From: Isoetes taiwanensis
Lineage: Eukaryota > Streptophyta > Lycopodiopsida > Isoetales > Isoetaceae
Assembly (NCBI GenBank): GCA_021234155.1
Contig: JAJEKV010000028.1
Location: 14,583,905 to 14,647,904, forward strand
Reading direction: 5' to 3'
Length of the DNA: 64,000 nt
Shown piece after piece: positions 23,390 through 35,612 of the stretch. The position numbers and the translations under genes were made by a program. Positions within the stretch are counted from its first letter, which is position 1. Every line of letters begins with the position of its first letter. The notes under the pieces were generated by a model. It was not told the DNA's origin. It did not search any database and saw nothing but the letters and a program-made list of their open reading frames with translations.

Positions 23390-24230
23390 ATGCATTGCTA
23401 CCAAAACAGAGCTGCAGATCAATAGATATGAAGAAAAGTATATAGTGCTGAAAAATGGAACAATGGAAACCCTAAATCCAGCACTGAAAATCTGTTGTTT
23501 TCACTCTGAAATCATGTCCAAACATCAGCAACATAAAATATCTTTGAAATAACTCCGAGAGAGCTTTCCATAGATATAAATTTCGTGAGAAACCGAGTCA
23601 CAGAGAAATAGATATGAACAAAAATGTAATATGAACCACAAAGTGGTGGTGCAGGCTGAAAATCTGTGTTTTTGCTATGGAAACACCATTCAAACACATG
23701 CAAATCACATACCTTCTGAAAGATCTTTGAGGAAGCTTTCCAATGTGATAAATTTTAGCTGAAACGGAGTTGAAATTCGCCAAATATGATAAAAAATATG
23801 TGGACAATACCACGAGAACTTCAGGGTTTTTTGTGCCCTCAATTTGCAGCCCTAAAATCTGAGCTTTTGCTGAGGAAATAGTATTAAAAACATATACATA
23901 TTACATACCAATAGGAAGAAATCTGAGATGGCTTTCCATCGCAATAAATTTCAGCTGAAACTGAGTTCTTGATCTCCAGATATGATCAAAAGTGGCAGCA
24001 CCACCAACACTTCAGGGTTCTTTTTGGGGCCCCCAATTTGCAGCCCGAAAATCTGTATTTCTGATGCAGAATAATTAGTGAAACATATACAAATCACATA
24101 CCGACGGAAAGAACTCTGAGATGGCTTTCCAAAGCAACAAATTTCGGCTGAAACGGACTTCCAGATCTCCAGTTATGATTGAAAACGTGTGACCGGCTTT
24201 CAGAGCGCCTAGGGTTTCAGAGCGCCTACA
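23390..24230. repeat. Tandem array of four diverged units of about 170-195 bp
   Basis: The marker phrase GCTTTCCA-n8-AAATTT (followed by CTGAAAC-GAG) appears at about 23,562, 23,735, 23,931 and 24,122. Each is preceded by TCT-TGAGA and followed by GAAAATCTG--TTTT-CTG. Spacing is about 172, 196 and 192 bases. Units are well diverged, so the array is old. There is no coding frame across units. It abuts the 5' side of the LINE. Confidence 0.7.
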
Positions 24231-26073
24231 AAAGAGACAAGTAAGACTTAAAATCACAATAAATGTCTTAAGTTGCTTACCCTCTAAGACAAACAAAAAG
24301 GAAATAAGTTCAAAACTCTAACAAACAATGGACAATTGTTCAGCTCCAAATATAACATATAGCAGCTCATACCTCTGGATAGATCTTGAAGTCTGTGCCG
24401 CTTGTCAATAATTTAAGGAAAATTAAACTTACCTATTTGCCATTATTCTTGCAATTAGTGCACAATAGCAATCACCTCTATCTGAGCCACTACAATTTCA
24501 TCTCCATGAAAGCCACTAAGTAAGGTACCTCCCTCATAGTGGTACGTGCTCCAACCTGTTATTACCACAATTCACATGGACAATCGTCACTCAACATATG
24601 CACATTTCGATTACACATAAAAACCCTCCGAACATAGATCTGACAATGTCTCAAATCTTGAAAATCTATGCTACATGGCAAAATAATGAATTCGCATCGG
24701 ATTTCACACAATTCACATTGACAATTTATGGAGGACATTCATGACGTACACTGCTACAAACCTATGGGACATTTTTTGATGCAAGCTGATCAGGGTCTAT
24801 TTACATAGTCTGTAAGATGATTGATATCACTGTGATCCAGCCTCTAACAATACATCTACTAAAAAAATAGATTAGTTCATAGCAATATTAAACAGCATAC
24901 AATTGTTCTTCTACTTCTCCTCTGTAAACAGAAGATGCATATTCTTGCAGAAATGCCATTGTCTAGACATCCAAATAAGATTTTTAAGTTCTCTAGACGT
25001 TATTGACTATCCATGGCAGTTGAATCAAAACTTAATTCAAATCATTGGAAATAGAAGATGCACAACTTCCAAGCATTTTTAATATTGTTAGCATGATTTT
25101 TTCCAACATCACCGAGATAAAGAAAATCTGTTGTATAGAATGCATCTGCTATAGCTTGTCTGCTCTGCTAGATATAACATCTAACCCATTTCACAGCTAG
25201 ATATAGTTATGGATTTGGAAGGCATATGGAATTTTTTTGGGCAATAGCCTAAACAGATGAAATTTTATATTCGCATGTATGAAACCATCACACACACAAA
25301 TATTACTTCTGCAGTAACCATGTAGAAAACGTATTTTCTTGCATATGCTAGTGTTTATGATGTTACTTTAAGATGATTAATCTATGCTATAAAGCCTGTC
25401 TGAGAGACACTCGCATAGCTAAAATCTAGCCAAAGCCTTAACTCATCTCGTTTCCCTATGAAGATTTTGAGTTACAAAAAAGGTGGGTATGTCAGAATCT
25501 TGTTTGATCATCTGGAATCAAATGCTCTGCCACCTCAGGTCTTTATTTCAATGGCAAAATATCACTGAATATCTGCAATGAATGTAAAGCAAAGATACAA
25601 TCATCCAAAGTATGTCAGACACTTGTTCGATCATCTGGAACTAAATGTTCGCCACATCAGATCAAAAGTAAAGATTTACCTTATACAGCTTATAGGAAGG
25701 TGCAGATCATTCTCCTAGATGTTTCTCCACTAAAATATATGTGCGTGAAAGACAAATCCATTAAACAAAGGCATCTCCTCAATTTGCGGAATGGATCCAC
25801 ATTTCCTGAATGTATCAAAAGAAAATATATGAGCTCACACTGACCTATGTGAGCTTATCCTTAGATCTATCAAATGAAAATATATCAACTCATACTGATC
25901 TATGCAAGCTGATTGCACTCTTTATTTTATGGTTAAATTATTAGAGATCACATGTGATCCACTTAAAAACAACCTAGCAGTTCTCCTTGTCAAAATATTA
26001 CCTAGCTGGAGCAATGAGACCTGGGCTAGAATAACCCTAGTATAACTGCAAGAAAATCCACGAAACTCCACAT
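24231..26073. other. AT-rich spacer with small duplications
   Basis: No gene seen. Direct repeats: TTGTT-GATCATCTGGAA near 25,500 and 25,625 (about 50 bases each), and AAAATATAT-A-CTCA-ACTGA near 25,828 and 25,878. Confidence 0.45.
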
Positions 26074-27120
26074 TCATGTCTCTATTATGGGAAAACCGTC
26101 TCGGGGTAAATGGCCATGGATTTCCTCATTTCTCTGCTCCAAAATATAGGCAACAACGGAACCTCGTATGCTTCTTGAACTATGCCTTCTCAAGAGTCTT
26201 GCATGCATAGCATGCAACCCAGCCATGAGAGAAAGACCTAAGGACCCAACTTGGTTTGCCATCTGTTTACCTCCTTTTATTTTCTTCTCAAACTCTATGA
26301 ATTCCTTTGCCCATTTCATCCATCATCTCCTTGTGGATGTGTTCGAAGATTTTTTGTTTTCTGCATTAGAGTTGCCTTAGACTTTGTTTGCAAGTTGCAA
26401 TTCTTCTTTTATTTTGCTTCATCATGGTGATTACACATACTTGGATCTTTTTCTGGTGCTTCATTGAAGCCATTCATTTATATGGTCACATTTCATTTTG
26501 CATCCCTTTTCAAGTTTTGTCATGTTGCTAGTTCTGTTCTTTTTACCTTTTTCCATTCTCTTTGTTCCATTCATTCCTTGCCTCTTTAGTTACATTACTC
26601 ATGCCTTTGTGCTTCATTTTATTTGGGTTCACTATTGCATTATCCATGCCATGCTAGTTCAGTCCATACTTCAATGCTTTAACCTTTCCATCGTAGCTTT
26701 GTTTTGCTTTATTGGCCCCATTTGTTTCGTTTCTTCCTTTTTGTTCTTCATATTCCACCATTTCCTTTGATCATGTTTGTCCCTTTACTACCGTTTGGTC
26801 CATTAGTCCCTTTAGCGACTATGCTTTGATTTTTTGTGTTTTGTTCGCCTCATTTGCTCTCTGGGTTTTTTATTGCTTTGTGATATGTTACCTTGTTAGT
26901 TTCATGTGCACTCGTTCTATGTTCCTATTCTTTTCACTCCTATTTATGATGTTAGTTCCTTTTCTGCCTTATTTGCTCCAATCATTGTGCATTTTTCCTA
27001 TAGCCCAACTCATCCGCCTTGTCCTTATCGATCTATCTATTTCATTACCTCCTTTTACCTTTTCTCCATACTCCATCAGCTCGTTTGTCCAATTCATATA
27101 GTGGTTGATTTAAGTTAGCT
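26074..27120. other. Pyrimidine-rich low-complexity tract
   Basis: Strongly T/C-rich on the plus strand (runs such as TTCCTTTTTGTTCTTC). Overlapping frames encode only Phe/Leu/Ser-rich peptides, as expected from the composition. No gene is supported. The vocabulary resembles the reverse complement of about 56,840-59,100, for example a shared TTTGCCATCTG followed by TTTCCT-type sequence, so it may belong to the same dispersed repeat. Confidence 0.4.
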
Positions 27121-27435
27121 TCCTCTTCTATCGGCTGATATATGTTGTGTCCAGAAGCTTGATGTAGAATATCATGGTTCTATTGCGAAGCATTCACAAT
27201 AGGACTGCCATTTGGCAAGGGACATTGCTATTTTGGATCCGCCTCAATGTTGTTGAAAACCTCATTTTTTATTTTTAAAGTAATTCTATAAAAATCCTCA
27301 CGTTTTTTAAAGGATTTTTATGATTTGGTATGGCCAAAAAATAAAAAATAAAAAAAAATTGCACATTCTTTGCAATGCTTTATTGGACATATGTGGTACT
27401 GTTAAAATGCACATTTTTGCTACAAGTTATAAGAT

Positions 27436-27745
27436 GCAGCATATTCTAAACGAGGTGCATCCTGGACTACCACAGTCGTCGGATTCGTCGATCCTACGTC
27501 CCAGATCATATGTTGGGGCCTCTGGGCACCTCTCGTTTCCGTTATAGTCATTTATAATTGGAGGCGCCTATGATTTTGAAATATGAAATACGATTTCACC
27601 TAAGGTTTTGAGGGAATATCGAACATGTATATGGCTTTGCCTAAGATTTTAGAATATGAAATACGGGGGTCGAACCCCTATCAAAATAACTCAATGTCCG
27701 AATAAGACTACTTTAACCAATATATCCATGAGCTAATGTGATTAT
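27436..27745 (-). repeat. SINE-like element, copy 1 (tRNA-type pol III promoter)
   Basis: Read on the minus strand, the head carries an A-box-like TGGTTAAAGTAGT (27,719-27,707) and, at tRNA-like spacing, a B box GGTTCGACCCC (27,675-27,665). A tRNA-unrelated body of about 240 bases follows. Two more copies (27,900-28,195 minus; 39,395-39,680 plus) share head and body and end at the same place (CGTTTAGAATATG). Multiple dispersed copies of about 300 bp in both orientations with internal A and B boxes fit a tRNA-derived SINE. No poly(A) tail is evident. Confidence 0.68.
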
Positions 27746-27823
27746 TTTTTATCTTGAATTCTATGTTTTTTTTTTATAACAACCCATTCAGTTGTTTTAG
27801 GAATATATGGTCTATGGTTTCAG

Positions 27824-27828
27824 GATTT

Positions 27829-27857
<29 letters not shown>
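27824..27857 (+). repeat. (ATTT)n microsatellite
   Basis: About eight near-perfect ATTT units between the two SINE copies. Confidence 0.9.
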
Positions 27858-27861
<4 letters not shown>

Positions 27862-27899
27862 TTTATATCAGATCCCCCCTAGAATTCCCTGTTGTTTTT

Positions 27900-28195
27900 C
27901 TACATATTCTAAATGAGGCGCACCTTGGACCACCACAGTCGTCGGATTCGTCGATCCTACGGCCCAGATCGTATGTTAGGGCCTCTGGGCACCTCTCGTT
28001 TTGCTTATAGTTTTTATGATCGGAGGTGCCTATGATTTTGAAATATGAAATACGATTTCGCCTGAGGAAATATCGAACCTCTATACGGCTTTGCCTAAGA
28101 TTTTGGAATATGAAATGCGGGGCCTCAAACCCCTGTCAAAATAATGCAATGTTCTAATAAGACTATTTTAACCAATATATTTATGGCTTCGGTCA
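27900..28195 (-). repeat. SINE-like element, copy 2
   Basis: Same orientation as copy 1 and very similar over nearly 300 bases, with a short internal deletion around 28,055. The A box (complement of ACTATTTTAACCA, 28,162-28,174) is kept. The B box region (about 28,119-28,133) has lost the TCGA core, so it is probably silent. Two copies lie 155 bases apart in direct orientation. Confidence 0.66.
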
Positions 28196-28260
28196 CTTGT
28201 TTTGATTGGGCTTTTGCCCTCTGCTTGTACTGGTCCTATAACTCGATTGGATGTCAAATT

Positions 28261-28321
28261 TTCTATCTATCTATCTATCCATCCATCCATCCATCCATCC
28301 ATCCATCCATCCATCTATCTT
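28261..28321 (+). repeat. (CTAT)n(CCAT)n compound microsatellite
   Basis: About four CTAT units followed by nine or so CCAT units. Confidence 0.92.
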
Positions 28322-29639
28322 CTGGTGTGACATGGTGAGGGTATTTTCTCCACAACTGCTATTGCCAAAGTGACAGGTGAACTTGTTCGTTCATGGGTAT
28401 TGACCATGCATGTACTTTGGCAAGGTGGAAACACCACCTCCTCTTTCCAACTTAAGTACTCAAAGGTTCTTTTGGCAATTTACTCGAGTGTGAGAAAGAC
28501 TAATAAAGAGGGATTTTAATTGATTTAAAAAAGGAAAATGTTCCTTCTTTTTATTGATCTTCTATGTTCTCTTGCATGATTCCAAGTAGGACATTATCAA
28601 GCTTGAATATTTGGAGTCCTAACGCGTTAGCTAGCAAGTTAATAATCGCATTTGGCGAGAATTGCCCCATAACTGACTCTTAGTTTTGTCTTGTGTGACA
28701 ACTGATTTAACTCATGTGGACACTTCACAAAGTGATAGGTGCTTTATGTATTGTATGGTATTTCTTAAGAAAACTAAACATATTATATGTAATACACTCC
28801 AAGAACAATACAAAAATTAACAAAAGGTACATTTTTTTATGTCGATCAAGGCATTTGTTTTATTACGCACACTCAACAACCATTATGGCTTTTAATGTCG
28901 ATGTCATTCACCAATTCTTTAACACAACAATAAGAAGTAGTAGTTAATCACTCTAACAAAGTTGGCTCTAGTATAGATATATGAATATTCCATATTATTA
29001 TGTGACATATTAAAAAGCATATGTAACTGCATATGGGAAAAGAATTTAGGAATAAAATTACAGTTCTTGAACTATACCACGTCAAAGACTTGTGGAGAGC
29101 TTCTACGAATTAGTAACTAACTTGAACAAGTATGGCTACGTTGAAAATTATAAATTGCATCTTTCTTAGGCAAAATGATATAGATTTAAGTGGCCTATTG
29201 TTTGATAAGAATAACCAATGCAAACGTGATCATTGAGGTTGGGAAGAGAGTTTAAACTATTTCGAAAGAAGGATTTCTTTTATTTAGAGAATGAAGCCAG
29301 TGTAGCTATGATGAAGAAGAATCGAGGCCAAGGGGAGGAATTGATGTGGGAATTGGGAATGAAGGAAGCAGTGGCAGCCAGGGACATAGATGATAATATG
29401 AAGGGGTTGTCGCGTGCCGATTCTAGAGGAAAGGGAAGGGGAAAAGAGAGGAAAGGTGTAAGGCAAAAGTTGTGTAGAGCAAGCCGAAGGGTCAGAGTCA
29501 GACTGGGTATGTAGTGTGTAATGGTGTTGTAGAGTGTAGGCAGCATATTTGAATAGTGGCGTATTTGATCTTTAAGGGGAGTGAAAATGAAGGCAATCGA
29601 AAAAAACCATTGTTTAATACTAAAATGAGAAAAAAGAGG
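28322..29639. other. Spacer upstream of the U-box gene
   Basis: AT-rich. A purine-rich stretch at 29,230-29,515 gives a 93-codon basic frame (RGKGRGKERKG) and an equally long antisense frame. Neither resembles a known protein, so no gene is called. Confidence 0.4.
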
Positions 29640-30219
29640 GGAGGGACTCTTCATCCCCCATCACCCCTCTTTTTCCTCCTATCCCAAAGCATTCGGACCA
29701 AGGACTTCTCCGGCGCCATCGCTGCGCTTTGTAGGTCTCGAAACCTCTTAGGTTAGTCCTTTCCTCCCAATTCTAGCCATACCCACCTTCCATTCTGTCT
29801 CTTTTCTTTCTTCCCACTCTTCGGATCTTGTTTTAAGCTTGCCCCCTCTATTAGGGCGCTTCTGAAGCCCCTTTGGTCCCGATTCTCTTCCCAAATGCTT
29901 GCATTCTGGTTGCAGATTGCTTGGTTCACGCGTTCTAGCATTGGATTTTGGTGCCTTCTTGGTGGTTGAAGCGAATGATCCTTGCTGTTGGCTGCATTAC
30001 GGTCGTGGCAGCGATTGATCAGAAATCTGAGGTTTGTAAATTGTGATGCATTTGAATCTCAGTGGTTGCTTTGGATCTTAAGAATTGGATTAGGGTTGGG
30101 TCTGTTTCTGGCTTTCATTTGGCGCCAGGAATTCAACTTCTTAAGGTATCAACAACCCATATTGTTGGAAGAATTCAGCTGCAAGTACTAGGGTTAGAGG
30201 TTGGGGTGCAAAAAGAATA
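29640..30219 (+). promoter_or_regulatory. Probable 5' UTR/promoter of NST1-like U-box gene
   Basis: C/T-rich sequence (about 29,650-29,830) precedes the first coding exon, as common in plant leaders. ATG triplets occur at about 29,894, 29,971 and 30,044. They would open short upstream frames, unless a leader intron removes them. No TATA box is assigned. Confidence 0.35.
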
Positions 30220-33200
30220 ATGTGCTTTTTGTGTGTGGCCTCAAAGTGGTCACGACGGGTTGTGGCCATGCTTCCGTGGTTGATAATTCCTCTGGTTATT
30301 GTGTGGGGTCTGTCCCAGCTTTTGCCCCCGGGATTCCGTTTCGAAATAACATCTCCTCGGCTGGCATGTCTGTGTGTTCTTCTCTTCAGTTTGGCTTGGT
30401 ATGAGCTAGTCATGCCGCGCTTGACACAGTGGCGAGAGCGTCGGAATATTGAATTAAGGGAGCGGCAGAGAATTGAGGCTCAAGTGGCTGCAAAGTGGAG
30501 GAAAGAGGCAACCCGACGATGTCGCAATTGTTCTTATGCTTACAGGGATCAAAATCCTTGTGGTGGAAAGTTTACATGCACCTACTGTGGTCACACTTCA
30601 AAGAGGCCTGGGTTGGATTTACCTGGTGGCATTGCACAAGTGCCAGGGGCCACTGGAATAGCTGGAGTTGGACCCTTGTTAACTGGACGGATAATGCCTG
30701 ATAAGGCTGGATGGCCTGGAGGAAAAACTTGGGGAGCAAGCAATGGACATGCTGCTTCTTCGTGGTCAGGTTCTCGGAAACCCTGGGCAGGTACAGATGG
30801 TTGGGGTGCAACACCTTGGCTTGAGAACCAAGTTTGCTCTTCTGAGCAGCAAAGTTGGCTTTACTTTATCTTTAAACGACTATATGTAGTTTGTTTGTGG
30901 TTTCAAAGGCTGAGCATGAATGTATGGAAAAATGGTATAAATGAAGAGGACAGGTTGGGGAAGGGAGGTCAAAGGAAAGGCGAAGAAATTGCAGGTTTGC
31001 TGGGAAGGAAGGCAGAAAAGGCTAGAAGGAAAGCTGAAGAAAGACGCCTAGCAAGGCTGGAGAGAGAGTTGGAGGAGGAAAAAGAGAGAAAACAACGAGA
31101 AGAGGTTGCCCAACTGGTAGAGGAGCAAAGGCGGATACGGGATGAGAAATTAGAACTTGAAAGGGTTGCAGCTGCTGAGAGAGAGCGGGAATTAAGGAGA
31201 GAGAGGGAGGCTGAAAGGAGGAAACAAGAGAAGGCAAGGCTAAGGGAAAAAGAAAAGGAGAACAGTTTAGTAGATGGTGATCTGGAGGAAGCAAAAAAGA
31301 TGAAAATTCAGGAACAAGAGGGTCATAATGGAAATGAAAGAAAGGGGGATCTCAAATGGTCCAATGGGAATGGAAATGAATCAAGGGGCCATTTAAAGCA
31401 TAAGGGAAGTGATTTACTGTTAAAAGGAAATAACAGTGTCAAAACTAGTGCAAAAGCTGCTGGTTCCATAAAGGGTTCTAACCTAACATCACCAAAGACT
31501 GCTCTTAGACAACCGTCTTTTTGGGGTTCTGGATTATATTTCAGAGGGAGAGGTGACAAAAGAGCTAATTCAACAGTTTCTTCTCCTGTTTCCACTTCTA
31601 GTGGGGGTATTGTGACCAAGGTGGTTAGCAGTTCATCGGCCTGGAATCGGATGCCTTGGAATAATGTATGGGGCAAGAGCTCAACCACAACAGCAGGGTT
31701 TGAGGATCATAACAGTACTGGTGAATGGCATTCTCATACAACTGGACCCACTGGGGCAGTAATTTCTGAACACCCTTTAGAGTCATCGCAGCAGAATGAC
31801 ACTGGCGGCATGAAATTTTATTCAGCTGATGGAAATGGACTTCAAGATTTGGGAATTTTAGAGACATCACAGCTTGAGGTGAGTAAAAGTACTGATAAAG
31901 TTACAATACAGTTAGATAGTTGCTTAGTATGCTATATAACAGTCAAACTTAATCTAGTCCAATACCATCTAGGCACTAATTCTTGACCATCCAGTATAAC
32001 GTACTTCATTTAATTTTAAGACCTTCCTTCAAGGATTCTCTAATAAGAAACAGTTGTTGCATATGCAGAACATATCTACCAACTTTGCTGGTATAAAATA
32101 GCTTGTTATTATAGTCTACAAACAATTGCAAAGACAACTGTACTTTAGATTTAGTAGATACAATTAGTTGACTTCCATAAAGTTTTTGATAGGCTTCTTA
32201 TGTCTTAGCTCTTCCTTTTTACCATGATAATTGCAGGTACCATTGCTAAGTAGACCAAATTCGTCCACGAGCTCTTCAACTTTAACAAAGTGTATATTAC
32301 CTGAACACCTTGGCAATCTTGATGTTCAACAACAGCAACCAGAGACGGATATTTTTTTTGAGCCGTTGAATGGAAATATTGCTTGTGAACATTCCTTCAA
32401 TTCCTTAGCATCATTGTCTGGCTCAACGTCGGACTGCATGAGTGATTCAGTTACAGATCCCATTCACCTGCCCGTTTCTACATCCCCGTTACCTCCCATT
32501 TCTGCTCCCCATGCAACAGCTACATCTGACACCTCCAATATTACGTCATTGCATATGCCCGTCTCATTTGCGCCGGACTTGTTTTCTTCTGGTGTACTAA
32601 CTCATACTATAAGCACTATAGAAAATAGTCATCAAGATGGGTTGATTTCAAGTCAGCGTCCAGTATCTCTTCAACTCCCCGTGTCATTGCCTTCATCTGC
32701 CACTAGTTGGAGCCCATCTCCCCTTTTATCAAAGCAGCTCCCATCCATCTTAGAGCCTTGGGTATCACCTATGGATGATTCCAATGACCCAAATAATACA
32801 CCAAAAGAGGTAAAATGGAAAATGTGGGATGCCCCTGATTATACTATGCCGTGGAAGTTACCATTGGAAGATGAGCTTTTGCAGCAGAAAGAGATACCAG
32901 ATCTTTCGCCGGAATTGTTAGAGCGTGCTAATGAGCTGACAACTTGTCTACTCGAACGACAGGGCCCACAAGCCATGGATAGAGAAGTTGTCTATACGAG
33001 GTCAAATGATGGCTGGTCAAACCACTTGGCAGTTGAATCTGCAATGTCCATATGGGATGATTCTGATATTCATCGCCAAGTCCCACCTGAGTTTGTTGAC
33101 TGCATCACAAGGGAAGTGATGAAAGATCCTGTAATTACTGCCGATGGACACTCCTATGAACGATCTGCCATTGAGTTCTGGCTCAAGTAAGTACCCTGTG

Positions 33201-35612
33201 TAATAACTGCATTGATTGAAGCAAGCAAGTGTTCTGTTCGTACCGTTTGTCTCCCATTTCTAATCCAAACTATGAGGTGCTCATGGCATCTACATATATT
33301 TCTGTAATGTGGATAAAATTTCACAAGGTTTGATGATTGCACATCTGAATTTATGGTTGCATACAATTTGTGCAGATCTCATGACACGAGCCCAATAACT
33401 GGAGAGGTGCTGCCACCACCACCAGGAGGGGATGGAACGGGCATAGATAAGTCCTTACGCCCAAATCACATCCTACGTGGTCAAATTTTGGAGTACGTGG
33501 AGCGTCTATCCCGTGGGTAAGTTTTTTGCCTTTGTTCTCGATCCTACATGTGCTTCCTTTTTTGCATCTTTGCCTTTTGGTTAGCATTTTTCTCTCACAC
33601 TGCCAACAGATTTTATCTATGAGCCAACAGCATTCTTGAACAATGTATTGCTAGCCTTATAGCCGTAATGCCTAAGGAAACAAGCCCATGTTTACCAACC
33701 AGACTAGGGATAGCCCTCCAGTATTAAAGTGTGATCACAGTCTTGTTGGTAAACAGAATGCATGTTAATGGGCATTCATCTTCCTTGGAGTCTGATTGCA
33801 CGGCTTTCAAGTTAGTCAGGAGGGTTGTATCCCTGCAAGTGAGCAACAATTTTTAAAATGGTGCCATGATGCCAATTAATGCATGATATGGCAGGTACCC
33901 TTCTATTTCCAGTCTCAGGGTTTGGAGCTACCACCTTTGCACTTTTTTGGAAAACACTGAAAAGTGTTTTGTAACAAGCATGCCTTATGAGCTTTTGCCC
34001 CTTTAGCATAAAGAAATGCTAAAGCAGATATTCTTGAGCAAGCAGAAATTTTGATATAACTATATATCAAGTATGTCCAGCCATCTCCCTGGTTCCATTT
34101 GCCTCTCTTTGCATGTAGCATTAGAGTCTACTTTCTGGTGAACCAATGTTAGCATAGAAAGAAGGAAGAATTGATGTATTAACGTCTATGAGAGACTAGG
34201 GTTATGAGACAGATCTAACAGCTGCCACTTGAGTTTAGTCAGAACTTTAAGACAAACCAAAGACAATCATTAAATGTCAAGATAGCTGAGAAAACTTCTT
34301 TGGCTGCTGAAATAAAGTTGAGGTGATATTTGATGATATATTCGTTCGTCCCTTCCTGTTTATGCCGCTGTTGTGCTGCCCATTTTGTACATTGGAATTT
34401 GGAGACCATTAAAGAAATGGGACGTATATCAGCTTTCTGCTGTATTCTCTTTTCACGAAGAAAGAGGTTTTTTGCCCTTCTATAGGCATGCTCCTGCTTA
34501 GACCCATAGCAGTATGTTGCTTGAGTAAAACTTTCCTCTATTCACTGCAAACATTATAAGCTTGTGTCCCATGGAAGAGATAAGTAAAAGTCTGACTTGT
34601 AATTCATAATACCTGAACATGTGAAACAAAGTGGCCATCAAGTTCAACTTCACCTAAGTGACAGCTTGCAACTCGTTTTGGAGCAGTCAACCCTGGATCT
34701 AGCCACTTGGCCTGCCTCAATCTTAAGCTGATAAGAGGAGACTCTAAACCCAATAAGATTGGGCGATTGAGAGAGATTTTTTTTGCTTACAGTAGTGATC
34801 TCTCTATCTTGACTGTTGACTTCGGCGCCCTTGAAGGGCCCCTTCCAAGGGTTCAGAAGGCTGTATTTTTGTGATACTGGTGGATACTTTTGAAAGGAAG
34901 GGAACCTACATATGCATCATTGTCAAGATTCTGAGTCAAGTTAGAACTTGGATGTATCTTCAAGATTTCTTTGGAGCAAAATGAATTTCTTTTCAGATGC
35001 CTTGCATACAGTGTGCAAATATCTTAAGGGACCTTTATGGGATAATTAAGAACGTTGAGCTGGTCATCGCTGCATTTCAGCATTTTCAATGGGCATACAC
35101 ATCCGCTGGCATGTGCGCCAATTGGTTTAAAGATCACACGTCTAATTTTCTCATTTTGTTAGACCTGTCTATCAGTCATTGTCCTAATGAGATGATGTTG
35201 GAGGTAGAGCTGATACAACTGAATCAGATTTTTTGAGAACTTCGGCGAGTAGTGTGGTTTATGGAGCATGGAGGATGTGGAATACATTCACCGAGGACAA
35301 TAACTATAAAGATGCCATTCAAGATTAACCTCCAGATGATAATCAGAGCAGTTGTGTTTTTTTCTTAGAGAAATACCATATTGATATTGCTGGTTTATCG
35401 TTTCCTTTAAATACTCATATAATTAAAGGTTTGTGATGTGTTTTATGTCTTACAGAGCTATTGCACCACAAGAGATTGTAGAGGACAACTGGTCTGTTAG
35501 CTCTGTCATGCGAGATTCAACATGGTTAACGGCTTCACCAAAGGGAGCACAAATAGGAGAGTTTTATTCCAGTCCTGGCAATCAATCTCTCTGGTCATTT
35601 AATGCCGCTTAA
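30220..35612 (+). CDS. NST1-like membrane protein with coiled coil and C-terminal U-box, 4 exons
   Basis: Exons 30220-31878, 32237-33186, 33376-33516 and 35456-35612 join in phase with GT-AG introns to give 968 aa. Two N-terminal hydrophobic segments (about 16-35 and 47-65) are followed by a CX2C...CX2C zinc-like site (C101, C104, C120, C123) in the block RRCRNC-YRDQNP-CTYCGH typical of plant stress-response NST1-like proteins. A long charged coiled coil follows (about 245-350, Arg/Glu-rich). A Ser/Thr/Pro-rich middle leads to a U-box at about 838-915 ([47 protein letters not shown]), the E2-binding fold of ubiquitin ligases. It is probably a membrane-anchored E3 ligase; the substrate is unknown. 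Intron 3 (1.94 kb) is large. No lesions. The start is the first ATG giving the conserved MC-LC N-terminus. Confidence 0.9.

Noticed and set aside
26498-27101. Overlapping long hydrophobic frames that look like membrane proteins
   Set aside because: The Phe/Leu/Ser-rich peptides follow directly from the pyrimidine-rich composition, occur in several frames at once, and have no conserved pattern.
27665-27678. tRNA T-arm-like GGGGTCGAACCCC
   Set aside because: There is no acceptor or anticodon arm to complete a tRNA, and the same sequence recurs as part of a 300-bp dispersed repeat, so it was called a SINE.
27436-28195. The two 300-bp repeats as LTRs of a miniature retrotransposon (TRIM)
   Set aside because: No TG...CA ends, primer site or polypurine tract between them, and a lone third copy with pol III boxes fits a SINE better.
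29233-29654. 93-codon basic frame and its 124-codon antisense frame upstream of the U-box gene
   Set aside because: Purine-rich skew explains both; no domain, and no splice link to the downstream gene was found.
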